The translations under genes were made by a program, and so were the position numbers. The notes below the pieces were generated by a model. The model saw nothing but the letters and a program-made list of their open reading frames with translations. It did no database searches and was not told the origin of the DNA. A stretch of 64,000 nt of DNA from Chloroflexota bacterium (lineage in GTDB: Bacteria > Chloroflexota > Anaerolineae > UBA4142): NCBI GenBank assembly GCA_016219275.1, contig JACRBM010000013.1:31676-95675 (forward strand), read 5' to 3'. Position 1 is the first letter of the stretch. Each line of letters starts with the position of its first letter. This document shows positions 34,274 through 42,570 of the stretch, piece by piece.

Positions 34274-35065
34274 TCATATTTGATTTGTCGTCAAAACCTT
34301 CGCATTTATCGAATTCGTTGAATCACAAAAACCTTGAGCGACAATCGTTCGGTCCTTTCCCGCCTTCTTGGCGACGTAGAGCGCCTTGTCCACCCGTATC
34401 AAGAGATCATCCAGATTGGAAATACATGAACAAAATGTAATCACGCCAACGCTCACGGTAACTCCAAATTCGATTTGGTTGAAATCAAAGCGCGCTTGCG
34501 CCAAACTTGTACGAATACGTTCGGCAAAGAGCCATGCCTGTGCTTTGTCCGATTGTGGAAGCAAAAAGACGAATTCTTCGCCGCCGTAACGCGCAAACGC
34601 GTCAATTCTGCGTGATTGAGACATGCAAATACTACTCAACTGGCAGAGCACTAGATCACCCGCCACATGTCCATATGTATCATTGATGTGCTTGAAATTA
34701 TCCACATCAAACATGATGACGGAAAAAACTCCAGCATAGCGCCTAGCCCGCGCCAATTCGCATTCCGCAAGTTCGATCCAATGTCGCCGATTGAATGCGC
34801 CGGTCAATCCATCGCGAATGGCAATCTCGCGTAACTGGGCTTGGAGGTATTCAAGTTGAAACACCATCCGCAGAAAGAGGTAATTGAAAATTGGAGCGAT
34901 AATCACCGGGGCGGCAATCGCGAAAAAGATGACCTGATTTGAATTCTCGCCATACCAAAGATGGTTGATGCCGATGGAGATGACGACGGAACAGAGGACT
35001 GCCACAATCGTCGTTACCACCGACGCCTTGATGATCCCTAATCGCAGGATGAGTCTTCGTAACAC
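34274..35065 (-). CDS. GGDEF-domain diguanylate cyclase, membrane bound
   Basis: Makes c-di-GMP from two GTP. 263 residues. Two membrane helices (about 14-34 and 46-66), a short coiled linker and a full GGDEF domain: DGLTGAFNRRHW (about 85), FDVDNFKHINDTYGH (about 119) and active-site GGEEF at 161-165. An inhibitory I-site RxxD (152-155) sits the canonical five residues before GGEEF. The start is GTG 35065 with TAGGA upstream. The last 15 residues are encoded by sequence related to repeat family B. Base composition is less GC-rich than the surroundings. It appears monocistronic. Confidence 0.92.
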   Translation of the reverse strand: MLRRLILRLGIIKASVVTTIVAVLCSVVISIGINHLWYGENSNQVIFFAIAAPVIIAPIFNYLFLRMVFQLEYLQAQLREIAIRDGLTGAFNRRHWIELAECELARARRYAGVFSVIMFDVDNFKHINDTYGHVAGDLVLCQLSSICMSQSRRIDAFARYGGEEFVFLLPQSDKAQAWLFAERIRTSLAQARFDFNQIEFGVTVSVGVITFCSCISNLDDLLIRVDKALYVAKKAGKDRTIVAQGFCDSTNSINAKVLTTNQI

Positions 35066-35148
35066 CGATTCCTACCTCATCTGTCATTCGCTGGAAAAAT
35101 TACTAGTTTTTCTCGGTTCGGTTGTCCGATGCGCGTCAACCAGGAAAA

Positions 35149-35358
35149 TCATTCAACAATGTTGGTTTCTTGAAACACCGCGCGCTGATCTAGCCGTTCG
35201 AGGTCAACATAGAGTTTGTTCGCGGATTCGATTTGATCGAGCAACCACCGCGCTGTCGTCGGCTTGCCAACCCGGCGCATGCCGGTAATGACAATCACAC
35301 GATGATCCGGCAAGGCATCTTTTAGCGCAGGAAAAACTGATTGAGGCAGTGTTTTCAT
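35149..35358 (-). pseudogene. Remnant of an AAA_14/DUF4143-type ATPase
   Basis: A 69-codon frame beginning MKTLPQSVFPAL that contains VIVITGMRRVGKPTTARWLL, the Walker A region of the AAA_14 (DUF4143) family, with the normal GKTT degraded to GKPT. It continues to KLYVDLERLD and ends at a stop where full-length members (about 400 residues) continue. The next codons include another stop. I read it as a truncated pseudogene. The remainder of 35066-35514 holds the repeat at 35401 and nothing else recognisable. Confidence 0.7.
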
Positions 35359-35400
35359 AGTCAGACTGTACGTTTTTTCTAATTTTCTGTTAATCCCAAT

Positions 35401-35441
35401 ACCTTCGCCAAATCGTTATCGCCCGTTTTTTTGGCGAAGGT
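35401..35441. repeat. Palindromic repeat related to the outer arms of the repeat at 11088
   Basis: ACCTTCGCCAAA (35401-35412) and TTTGGCGAAGGT (35430-35441) form perfect arms. The same arms flank the inner palindrome at 11088-11161, here with a different centre. Confidence 0.75.
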
Positions 35442-35514
35442 GCTGAATCCATAACTAACATTTTATCGCATAACGCTTCTAAAAGTGCTCTGGCTTCCAC
35501 CTTCTTCCATCCCT

Positions 35515-36849
35515 TCATCCCCTCGTGTACCAAATGAGTATCGCGAGCAAGATGAGTAAACCCAGGGCAAGTATCGCGCCAATTTCCGCGAGGATGACCT
35601 TGCTCCAGTTGAGCGGTTTCTCGCCAGATACGTTGCCGGTCTGCCCATTGACCAACACCTGGTACCGCTTGCCTTGATAATCATACGTGCCAACCCAGAC
35701 CGGCAACAGAATCAACTTGAACGTTCGCTGCGCCACGACAATATCGTCATTCAAAAAATTGCTGTAATCTTGAACGACGCCATGCAAGTCGAATGATTGG
35801 ATCGCTTGGTCGCGCATCTGCTTGTATGCCTGCTGCGCGGCATCGGCTAACGATAACTGATAGACCTCAGCTTGCCAACCAGCGAGAAACCCAGGTTCGT
35901 ACTCGACGACTTGTTTGAGATCAAAAGGTAAAAGCGCTTGGAGCGATTTCAAAACCGCACTCCGTCCGGCGTACACGAGCACATCGTCGAAATCTTTTTC
36001 GTACCACAGTTGACGCGACAAGGAATCGCCATAATTCACCAATCGCTCAGTCGCAGAATAGGTCGTCGGCTCGACGCGATAATGAACCAGGCACCGAATT
36101 TGCGTTTGCCCATCGAACGTCCAGAACGGCAAGTAGACACCACGCAATTCGCGCGAACGCGCCAGCCGAACAAGATCATCCGCCATAAACCAACCACCCG
36201 CCAACCACCGGTGAATGTGCTGGCGCGCTTTATCATTTTCGAATGCAAAGGGGATGATCGCGTGAGGAAGAACAAGGTCAGGCGTCGGTGGACGCACGAG
36301 AACCCTGGCTGAAGCGCAAAACGGACAGATCGTACTACTTTGATTTGCTGGGAGGAGGATGGTCGCGCCGCACGCTTCACAGACAAGTTGTCCTGAAACG
36401 AGCGCCCAATTTCCAGATGCCGATTGGCGCAATGCCGTGCCCAGGTCTTGCTCGGTGTCCGCCGCGTTCGGCGCGGCTAATTGTTCAACCCGACCGCAAT
36501 CAGTACACGTCAGACTGGCGCAATCCGGATCGAAGCGTTGTTGACCCGCACATGTGGGACACTGAAACGCGTATGCCTGGGCAAGCGCGCTCGGCGACGC
36601 GAGGTCAACGCGACTCGCGCGTTCGAGGAGAATTTTTGCCGGGAGTGAGGCAGGATCGAGTTCGAGAACCTTCCGCAAGCAATCCCGTCGCTGGTCGGGT
36701 GCGTCGCACACCGCCGCGAGCCAAAGCCAGGCACGCGCATTCTTGGGGTAAAAGCGCGCGGCAATATTCAAATAGCGCAACGCGTCCGCCGTATTGCCGG
36801 CGCGCGCCGCGATGATGCCTCGCCCCAAGAACTCGTGAATGTCAATCAT
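35515..36849 (-). CDS. TPR and zinc-ribbon membrane-tethered protein
   Basis: 444 residues. An N-terminal TPR-like pair of helices (about 10-80) precedes two four-cysteine zinc-ribbon sites: CPTC...CTDC (about 96-117) and CEAC...CPFC (about 156-175). A domain of about 230 residues follows (PFWTFDGQTQIRCLVHYRVE, LLPVWVGTYDYQGKRYQVLVNGQTG), and a single membrane helix lies at the very C-terminus (about 418-440). Similar zinc-ribbon plus membrane architectures are found in Chloroflexota and Actinobacteria without a known role. A small membrane-protein gene lies upstream on the same strand. Confidence 0.65.
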   Translation of the reverse strand: MIDIHEFLGRGIIAARAGNTADALRYLNIAARFYPKNARAWLWLAAVCDAPDQRRDCLRKVLELDPASLPAKILLERASRVDLASPSALAQAYAFQCPTCAGQQRFDPDCASLTCTDCGRVEQLAAPNAADTEQDLGTALRQSASGNWALVSGQLVCEACGATILLPANQSSTICPFCASARVLVRPPTPDLVLPHAIIPFAFENDKARQHIHRWLAGGWFMADDLVRLARSRELRGVYLPFWTFDGQTQIRCLVHYRVEPTTYSATERLVNYGDSLSRQLWYEKDFDDVLVYAGRSAVLKSLQALLPFDLKQVVEYEPGFLAGWQAEVYQLSLADAAQQAYKQMRDQAIQSFDLHGVVQDYSNFLNDDIVVAQRTFKLILLPVWVGTYDYQGKRYQVLVNGQTGNVSGEKPLNWSKVILAEIGAILALGLLILLAILIWYTRG

Positions 36850-36863
36850 GATTCCAAATCCTG

Positions 36864-37025
36864 TCAGCGAATCTGGGACGCGTCAACGTTCAACGCTTCA
36901 AGCAACGCGCTTGCCGCCGTACCCTTGCTGACCCTCAGGTCGTACGCGCGCGCGATCAACTCGTTGTGCAGTTCAAACCATCGCTTGCTGAATCTAATGC
37001 TTGGAGAAACGTCAATAGACGAGGT
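36864..37025 (-). other. Open frame continuing in phase after the stop of the 45-residue membrane protein
   Basis: Directly after the TGA at 37028-37026 the same frame continues for 53 codons to a TGA at 36866-36864, 14 bases before the ATG of the TPR/zinc-ribbon gene. The translation is protein-like (RFSKRWFELHNELIARAYDL, then an Ala/Leu-rich helix) but no ATG, GTG or TTG with a ribosome-binding site opens it. It may be an extension read through the TGA, an independent small protein with an unusual start, or decayed coding sequence. Confidence 0.35.
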
Positions 37026-37163
37026 TCAGCCCAGCCAGAATGCAAGCGCGATAACAAGACCAATCACACCACCAATCGCCATTACCACCAGTAAACAACC
37101 CTTGCTGCCATACTTGTCGTACACATCGGTCAAACTCAGGATCGTGTCAATCAGATCGCTCAT
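37026..37163 (-). CDS. 45-residue single-pass membrane protein
   Basis: An ATG at 37163 with AGGAG 7 bases upstream opens a 45-codon frame. It has a soluble N-terminal half (MSDLIDTILSLTDVYDKYGS) followed by one clear membrane helix (CLLVVMAIGGVIGLVIALAF) and ends WLG at TGA. The ribosome-binding site and hydrophobicity pattern support a real small gene, probably cotranscribed with the TPR/zinc-ribbon protein downstream, which also ends in a membrane helix. Function unknown. Confidence 0.72.
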   Translation of the reverse strand: MSDLIDTILSLTDVYDKYGSKGCLLVVMAIGGVIGLVIALAFWLG

Positions 37164-37230
37164 GCTTTGCTCCTGTGAATCTTGATGCTTTGGTTATATC
37201 CAGAGTTCTACACCGCTACCCGATCAATTC

Positions 37231-38379
37231 TCACATTGAAGATACAAGCGCGCCGATAGGGCGATACTCGAGATCAAATCCAAAATGCCTGGGTCCCAGT
37301 GTCGCGATACCGATCGGGGTACGGAACGCCGGATCGCCCGGCGCGCCGATAACCGCGACGTTCATTCCCTCCGCGAGGTACGTGTTGGTGATCGGCTCGC
37401 CCGTGTCCGATGCGACAACGGCGATGAGATCGGGACTCGTCACGAACGGCTGACCATCACGCCAAGTGATGTGATGTTCGTTCTTGAACCAGATGCGAAA
37501 TAGGTGTCCCGCGAATTCTCCCACGCCGGCAATGTCCGTCGTCCCAATTTGATAACCGCCTTTACTTTCCCATTCGCGTTTGGTGATGCTGCCTTTGAAC
37601 AATACGACACCCTCCAAGAATTTTGCGGCGGCGCGCACGGGGTCTTGCCGGCGTTCGCGCGCCTCGCGGATGATTTTGCCCACGGCGAACGCGCGACTGA
37701 GCGTGCCCTGGATGACCGCGCGTTTCATCTCGGCGACCGGCATCAGGTACGCGGCAACCGCGCAGATCGCGTACGGGTCGGGCATTTTGGTGATGATCGA
37801 AATGCCTTTCGCGATTGCCTCTGCCACGTCGAGACTCGTCGCGTGTTTTAGCAGGAGAACATTTCCCCATTCGTCCGCGATTGCCGCGGGCGCGAAGGAT
37901 TGCTGCTGCATTGCCGGCGTGACCTGACTTGCCTCCGGCACGGCGCGCCCGCTTGCATCGCCATCAATCAGTTTCAGTTCGAGTTCGGCGGCGGCATACA
38001 GCGGCGTCGCCGTGTTGTTCGCGCCTAACTCGATTGGGAAAATCGTCGTGATGCGTTTGCCGGTGTACGTTTCCAATTCGCGCACCGCGCGCGGCATCGC
38101 CGTGCCGAGCGCGCGCGTGCCGTAACCCGGATACGTCTGACCTTCTTTGAAATCGGCGGGACGCGGCGCGGTCGAGCCGACGGAAAATACCGCGCACGCG
38201 AATCCTTCGTCCGGCAATTCGCGCGCATCAATCCATTCGATTGGTCTGCCGCGATCGAGAATACGCTGGAGTGATTCGCGTCCAGCTTCGGGACGACCGC
38301 CGCCGCCGGTGCCAAGCAAGGTCAAACCGCGAATCAAATCCTCGGCTTGGCTTCGATCATTCAATTTACACGTAGGCAT
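37231..38379 (-). CDS. DUF917-family protein
   Basis: 382 residues. The DUF917 hallmark is near the N-terminus: LTLLGTGGGGRPEAG (about 19-33), then a middle section with MPDPYAICAVAAYLMP and a C-terminal domain with GTTDIAGVGEFAGH. DUF917 proteins are often encoded with hydantoinase subunits, as here across the window (HyuA/HyuB at 47.5-51.4 kb); some are annotated as S-methyl-thiohydantoin desulfurases. The exact reaction is not established. ATG 38379 has GGAG 8 bases upstream. It is divergent from the peptide-type transporter operon, with 486 bases between. Confidence 0.85.
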   Translation of the reverse strand: MPTCKLNDRSQAEDLIRGLTLLGTGGGGRPEAGRESLQRILDRGRPIEWIDARELPDEGFACAVFSVGSTAPRPADFKEGQTYPGYGTRALGTAMPRAVRELETYTGKRITTIFPIELGANNTATPLYAAAELELKLIDGDASGRAVPEASQVTPAMQQQSFAPAAIADEWGNVLLLKHATSLDVAEAIAKGISIITKMPDPYAICAVAAYLMPVAEMKRAVIQGTLSRAFAVGKIIREARERRQDPVRAAAKFLEGVVLFKGSITKREWESKGGYQIGTTDIAGVGEFAGHLFRIWFKNEHHITWRDGQPFVTSPDLIAVVASDTGEPITNTYLAEGMNVAVIGAPGDPAFRTPIGIATLGPRHFGFDLEYRPIGALVSSM

Positions 38380-38506
38380 GATTTCAGCTCCCTGCTCAAA
38401 ATGGGATACTCGAAGCGAAACGCGCGTCGCCCCATCGGTGAAGACGAATCCGGATCGCGCACGTTGTACTACAAACACATCCAAGTGTCAACGCGATGAA
38501 TACCGG

Positions 38507-38553
38507 GTGTGCGTCAAGTTTTTGGGTGGTGAAAAAAACCTTGCGCAGGTTGA
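38507..38553. repeat. Dispersed repeat family B, copy 2
   Basis: Begins GTGTGCGTCAAGTTTTTGGG and ends AACCTTGCGCAGGTTGA; nearly identical to 34221-34267. It lies in the intergenic region between DUF917 and the transporter operon, about 45 bases before the promoter at 38596. The remaining leader to 38865 contains no recognised RNA motif. Confidence 0.8.
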
Positions 38554-38595
38554 GTGTTCCAAAATTTTGACGGACACCCATAAATACCGCCGTGA

Positions 38596-38623
38596 TTGAC
38601 AAGAACTTGAAATGCGCTAGAAT
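38596..38623 (+). promoter_or_regulatory. Promoter of the peptide-type ABC transporter operon
   Basis: TTGACA (38596-38601), a 16-base spacer and TAGAAT (38618-38623). It predicts a leader of about 235 bases before the substrate-binding protein gene. Within the leader TTCCTC-GCGT-GAGGAA (about 38818-38833) can form a short hairpin. Confidence 0.65.
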
Positions 38624-38865
38624 GGATAAAACTTCGAGCGACATTTTTTCTTCCACGGGATTGGTTGGTCCTCAAAACTTGACACACTCACTCGAATATT
38701 TTTCGCACCTACCCAGCCCATCCTTGCGAATGGTACGAACCACGATGCCGAGACATCGCGCCTGCCAACCATCTCACGGTTGAGTAGTCACTATTTTTTC
38801 TCTCTAACGACGCGCCGTTCCTCGCGTGAGGAATCGGAGAAACAAATTCATAGAGGAGGAGAAGT

Positions 38866-40566
38866 ATGTCTCAATTTTTTAGCCGCGCCTTGATCGCAGC
38901 AATGTTTGTGCTCGTGATCGTTGCCGTCGCCTGCGCCCCAGCACCCGCGCCGACCACGGCACCAACTGCCGCGCCCAAACCCACCGACGCGCCCAAGCCC
39001 GCGGCAACGACTGCGCCGGCAACCGCCGCTCCGGTCGCCAAGCCGACCGATGTGCCCAAGCCAACCGTCGCCGCTCAGCCAGCGACGCCCAAGGTCTTGA
39101 TCGTCGCGAGCGGTCAAGACATCGCCAACCTCGACCCACACACCGGCGATGGGTACTCGAACCGCGCGATGCACCGCAATGTCTACGATCCACTCGTGCG
39201 CTACGAAGGCAACCCAGCCAAGATCGTACCCCAGCTCGCCGAATCGTGGACGATTTCGTCAGACGGTTTGGAGTACACGTTCAAACTGGTCAAAGACGCC
39301 AAGTTCCACGATGGGTCGTCCGTCACTGCCGAAGCCGTCCAGTACTCGTTCAACCGTTCGCTCAAGTTGAAAAAGGGTGGCAACTGGATGTTTGCCTCGG
39401 CGATGGACGACAAGAGTGCGACCGTCGTTGATGCCACGACCATCAAGATCAAATTGACCAAACCGTTCGCGCCCTTCATGTCGGTGCTTCCCTGGATGTT
39501 CATCGTCAATCCCAAAGTCGTCGAAGCGAACAAGGGCGCGGACGATGGGCAGACCTGGCTCAAGGATCACGAAGCCGGTTCCGGTCCGTTCGTCATCAAG
39601 CGCTGGGAACCTGGGAACCTCTACGAACTCGAACGCGCGAAAGAGTACTGGAAGAAAGACGGCGCGGGCAATTTGACCGGCGCGATCTGGAAGATCACGC
39701 GCGAAACATCATCGCAACGCCTCGCGGTGCAAAAGGGTGACGCGCACATCGCGGTAGACCTGACCTACGATGACATGGTCGCGCTAAAAGGTTCGTCCGG
39801 CGTCGTGCTCGCGATGGAACCGGAATTCCGCACCTTCTCGCTCAAGTTCAACACGCAGAATGGTCCGCTCACCGACGTGAATCTGCGTAAAGCGATTTCG
39901 TACGCGTTCGATTATCAAGCGATGCTCGACGCAGAAGGAACGGATCACGCGGTCCTGATGACCGGTCCCTTGCCGCCCGGCATCCTGGGCGCGGATCCGA
40001 AACTCGACGTCTATCGCACCGATTTGACCAAGGCGAAAGAATTTCTCGCCAAATCCAAATCTCCGACCGGCGGCATCAAATTATCGTACATCTACGTGTC
40101 GGGTCTCGAAATCGAGCGTAAGTTCGGTTTGATCCTGCTCGATAGTCTCAAGAAACTGAACATTGATCTCGACGTCAAGCAACTCGTCTGGACGGACATG
40201 GTCGCGTTGACCAAGGAACCCAAGACGACGCCCGATTTCTTCCCAGTGTTCCAGACCGCGAACTATGCCGACCCGGACAACATCGCGTTCCCAACGTATC
40301 ACGGTTCGCAAAATGGCAACTGGACGAATCCGACGTACAACAGCACCAAGGTGAACGAGCTGATTGACAAGGCGCGCACCGCGACGACTGAGGCTGAACG
40401 CGTCAAGCTGTACAGCGATCTGCAAAAGCAACTCGTCGAAGACGCGCCGGACATTTTCGGCGTGCTCGAAAAGCGCAAGCTCGCGATGCGCGATTCCGTG
40501 CTCGGCTGGAAGTTCGTCCCCATTGCGTCGAACGCGATCGAGTTCTTCCCGTTGTCGTTGAAGTAA
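38866..40566 (+). CDS. Extracellular solute-binding lipoprotein, family 5 (peptide/nickel/opine type)
   Basis: 566 residues. A lipoprotein signal with lipobox VAVAC (about residues 19-23) is followed by a Pro/Thr/Ala/Lys linker (about 25-75) and an SBP_bac_5 domain: NLDPHTG near 90, LVPQLAESW-like KIVPQLAESWTISSDG, and the late block NPTYNSTKVNELIDKARTAT. It captures oligopeptides or other small molecules for the DppBCDF-type machinery downstream. Given the DUF1177 and hydantoinase genes in the same operon, the ligand may be a cyclic amide or amino-acid derivative (inference). GAGGAGGAG lies 5 bases before the ATG. Confidence 0.92.
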   Translation: MSQFFSRALIAAMFVLVIVAVACAPAPAPTTAPTAAPKPTDAPKPAATTAPATAAPVAKPTDVPKPTVAAQPATPKVLIVASGQDIANLDPHTGDGYSNRAMHRNVYDPLVRYEGNPAKIVPQLAESWTISSDGLEYTFKLVKDAKFHDGSSVTAEAVQYSFNRSLKLKKGGNWMFASAMDDKSATVVDATTIKIKLTKPFAPFMSVLPWMFIVNPKVVEANKGADDGQTWLKDHEAGSGPFVIKRWEPGNLYELERAKEYWKKDGAGNLTGAIWKITRETSSQRLAVQKGDAHIAVDLTYDDMVALKGSSGVVLAMEPEFRTFSLKFNTQNGPLTDVNLRKAISYAFDYQAMLDAEGTDHAVLMTGPLPPGILGADPKLDVYRTDLTKAKEFLAKSKSPTGGIKLSYIYVSGLEIERKFGLILLDSLKKLNIDLDVKQLVWTDMVALTKEPKTTPDFFPVFQTANYADPDNIAFPTYHGSQNGNWTNPTYNSTKVNELIDKARTATTEAERVKLYSDLQKQLVEDAPDIFGVLEKRKLAMRDSVLGWKFVPIASNAIEFFPLSLK

Positions 40567-40577
40567 GTCACACACTG

Positions 40578-40648
40578 TCATTGCGAGCGGAGCGAAGCAA
40601 TCTCCAAGCGGCTTGGAGATTGCTTCGTCGCTCCGCTTCTCGCAATGA
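40578..40648. repeat. Long hairpin repeat between the binding-protein gene and dppB
   Basis: Arms of about 32-38 bases: TCATTGCGAGCGGAGCGAAG... (40578-40609) and its near-complement ending CTCGCAATGA (40611-40648). This motif is of a dispersed palindromic type. Located after the binding-protein stop, it could stabilise that part of the mRNA or reduce read-through into dppB. Confidence 0.85.
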
Positions 40649-40663
40649 TAAATTTGCTATCGC

Positions 40664-41671
40664 ATGGCATCCTACCTGATTCGTCGCATCCTGTTCATGA
40701 TTCCCGTCTTGATCGGACTGTCAATCCTGACATTCACGATCTCGCATCTCATTCCCGGCGACCCGGTCATGCTCGTCGCCGGTCCGCAAGCAACGAAAGA
40801 AGAAATCGCCGCGCTCGCCAAAGAGTACGGCGTGGACGAACCCCTGCCGACGCAGTACGTGCGCTACGTTTCCGGCTTGGTGTGCGGCGATCTCGGTCGC
40901 TCGATCATGACGCGTCGCCAAGTCGCCGACGACCTCCGTCTATTTTTCCCGGCGACGATTGAATTGATCCTCGCGGCGATGTTCGTCGCGATCGCGCTCG
41001 GCATTCCGTTCGGCATCATCTCCGCCGTCGCGCGCGACCGCGCGCCCGATAACTTGATCCGCGTTTTTTCGCTCGCCTTTATTTCCTCGCCGCGATTTTT
41101 CCTGGCGCTCCTTTTGCAAATTCTGTTTGGCATCATCATCGGCGTTCTGCCGCTTGGCTCGCGCTTTCCCACGCTCGAAGCGCCGCCGCCCACCGTCACC
41201 GGCTTTCTCACGCTGGATTCGATCCTCGCGCAAAACTGGGACGCACTCGGCACTGCGCTCAAACACATGATCCTGCCGGCGTTCGCGCTTTCGCTCTCAC
41301 CGCTCGCGACGATCACGCGGATGATGCGCGCGAGCGTGCTCGAAATTCTGCAACAGGATTACGTGCTGACCGAACGCGCGCTCGGCTTGCCGATGAATTT
41401 GATTTTGTTCAAGTACGTGCTCAAGAACGCGTTCATCTCGACGCTCACCGTGATCGGTCTGTACTTTGGCTGGCTGTTAGGCGGCTCGGTGCTCGTCGAG
41501 ACCGTCTTCGATTGGCCCGGCATCGGCTTGTACGCGACGACCTCGATCATCTCGCTCGACTTTCAACCGATCATGGGCGTGACGCTTATCATCGGCGTGA
41601 CGTTCGTCATTATGAACGTGATCATTGATTTGATGTACGGTCTGTTCGATCCACGGATTCGGTACACATGA
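40664..41671 (+). CDS. dppB: ABC transporter permease, DppB type
   Basis: 335 residues. The N-terminal MASYLIRRILFMIPVLIGLSILTF gives the first membrane helix typical of DppB/OppB, followed by a periplasmic loop with a GDPV motif and five more helices. The EAA-type cytoplasmic loop (RALGLPMNLILFKYVLKNAF, about 242-261) contacts the ATPases. No good ribosome-binding site precedes the ATG, which lies just after the hairpin repeat. The stop overlaps dppC by four bases. Confidence 0.93.
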   Translation: MASYLIRRILFMIPVLIGLSILTFTISHLIPGDPVMLVAGPQATKEEIAALAKEYGVDEPLPTQYVRYVSGLVCGDLGRSIMTRRQVADDLRLFFPATIELILAAMFVAIALGIPFGIISAVARDRAPDNLIRVFSLAFISSPRFFLALLLQILFGIIIGVLPLGSRFPTLEAPPPTVTGFLTLDSILAQNWDALGTALKHMILPAFALSLSPLATITRMMRASVLEILQQDYVLTERALGLPMNLILFKYVLKNAFISTLTVIGLYFGWLLGGSVLVETVFDWPGIGLYATTSIISLDFQPIMGVTLIIGVTFVIMNVIIDLMYGLFDPRIRYT

Positions 41672-42561
41672 CCATTTCACTCACTCGCTGGCGCGAACAA
41701 AATGCAAGCCGCATCGAAAATTGGCAGCGCGGCTTTTATCGCTTTCGGCAGAGCAAGCTGTCACTCGTCGGGTTGGCGCTCATCGTGTTCATTTTTCTCG
41801 TCGCGATCCTGGGTCCGTATTTCGTGCCGTACCCCCAAGACGCCGAAGGCGCGATTCGCGTCAAGGAACGCTTTCAACCGCCGAGCGCGGCGCACTGGTT
41901 CGGCACGGATGAGCTGGGACACGATGTGTTCACACTCGTCGTCATCGGCTCGCGCGTGTCGCTGTCGGTCGGCGTCATCGTGCTCATCATCGCGACGACG
42001 ATTGGCATTGTGCTGGGCGCGCTCGCCGGCTATTTCGGCGGACTCGTCAACGAAATCATCATGCGATTCACCGATATTTTCCTGACCGTGCCCAGTTTGA
42101 TTCTTGCGATTGCGATTGCCGCCGCGCTCGGCGCAAGCATTCAAAATATGATGCTGGCGATTTCGCTCGTGTGGTGGCCCGGTTATGCGCGCTTGGTGCA
42201 AGCCGAAGTATCGTCGCGCAAACAGGATTTGTACGTGCAAGCCGCACGCGCGTCCGGCGCAAGTCATTGGCGCATCATCTTTACGCACATCCTACCGAAC
42301 ATCACCTCGCCCATCATCGTGAAAATGTCGCTCGACATGGGCTTTGCGATTTTGACGGCGGCGGCGCTCGGTTTCGTCGGCGTGGGCGCGAAGCCGCCGA
42401 CGCCGGAGTGGGGCGCGATGTTCAGCGCGGCGCGCAGTTACGTGCCGCAGTACTGGTGGTATCCGATTTTTCCCGGCTTGGCATTGTTCATTACCGTGTT
42501 CGGCTTCAACCTGCTCGGCGATGGCTTGCGCGATGTGCTCGACCCGCGCGCAAAACGATAA
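41668..42561 (+). CDS. dppC: ABC transporter permease, DppC type
   Basis: 297 residues. A basic N-terminus and a first membrane helix (about 33-53) precede FGTDELGHDVFTLVVIGSRVSL (the DppC block TDxxGRD, here TDELGHD), then five helices with the EAA loop AARASGASHWRIIFTHILPN (about 190-210). Forms the channel with DppB. Translationally coupled to dppB by ATGA overlap. The next gene, an EamA transporter, interrupts the expected order dppB-C-D-F. Confidence 0.94.
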   Translation: MTISLTRWREQNASRIENWQRGFYRFRQSKLSLVGLALIVFIFLVAILGPYFVPYPQDAEGAIRVKERFQPPSAAHWFGTDELGHDVFTLVVIGSRVSLSVGVIVLIIATTIGIVLGALAGYFGGLVNEIIMRFTDIFLTVPSLILAIAIAAALGASIQNMMLAISLVWWPGYARLVQAEVSSRKQDLYVQAARASGASHWRIIFTHILPNITSPIIVKMSLDMGFAILTAAALGFVGVGAKPPTPEWGAMFSAARSYVPQYWWYPIFPGLALFITVFGFNLLGDGLRDVLDPRAKR

Positions 42562-42570
42562 CGCGAATCC

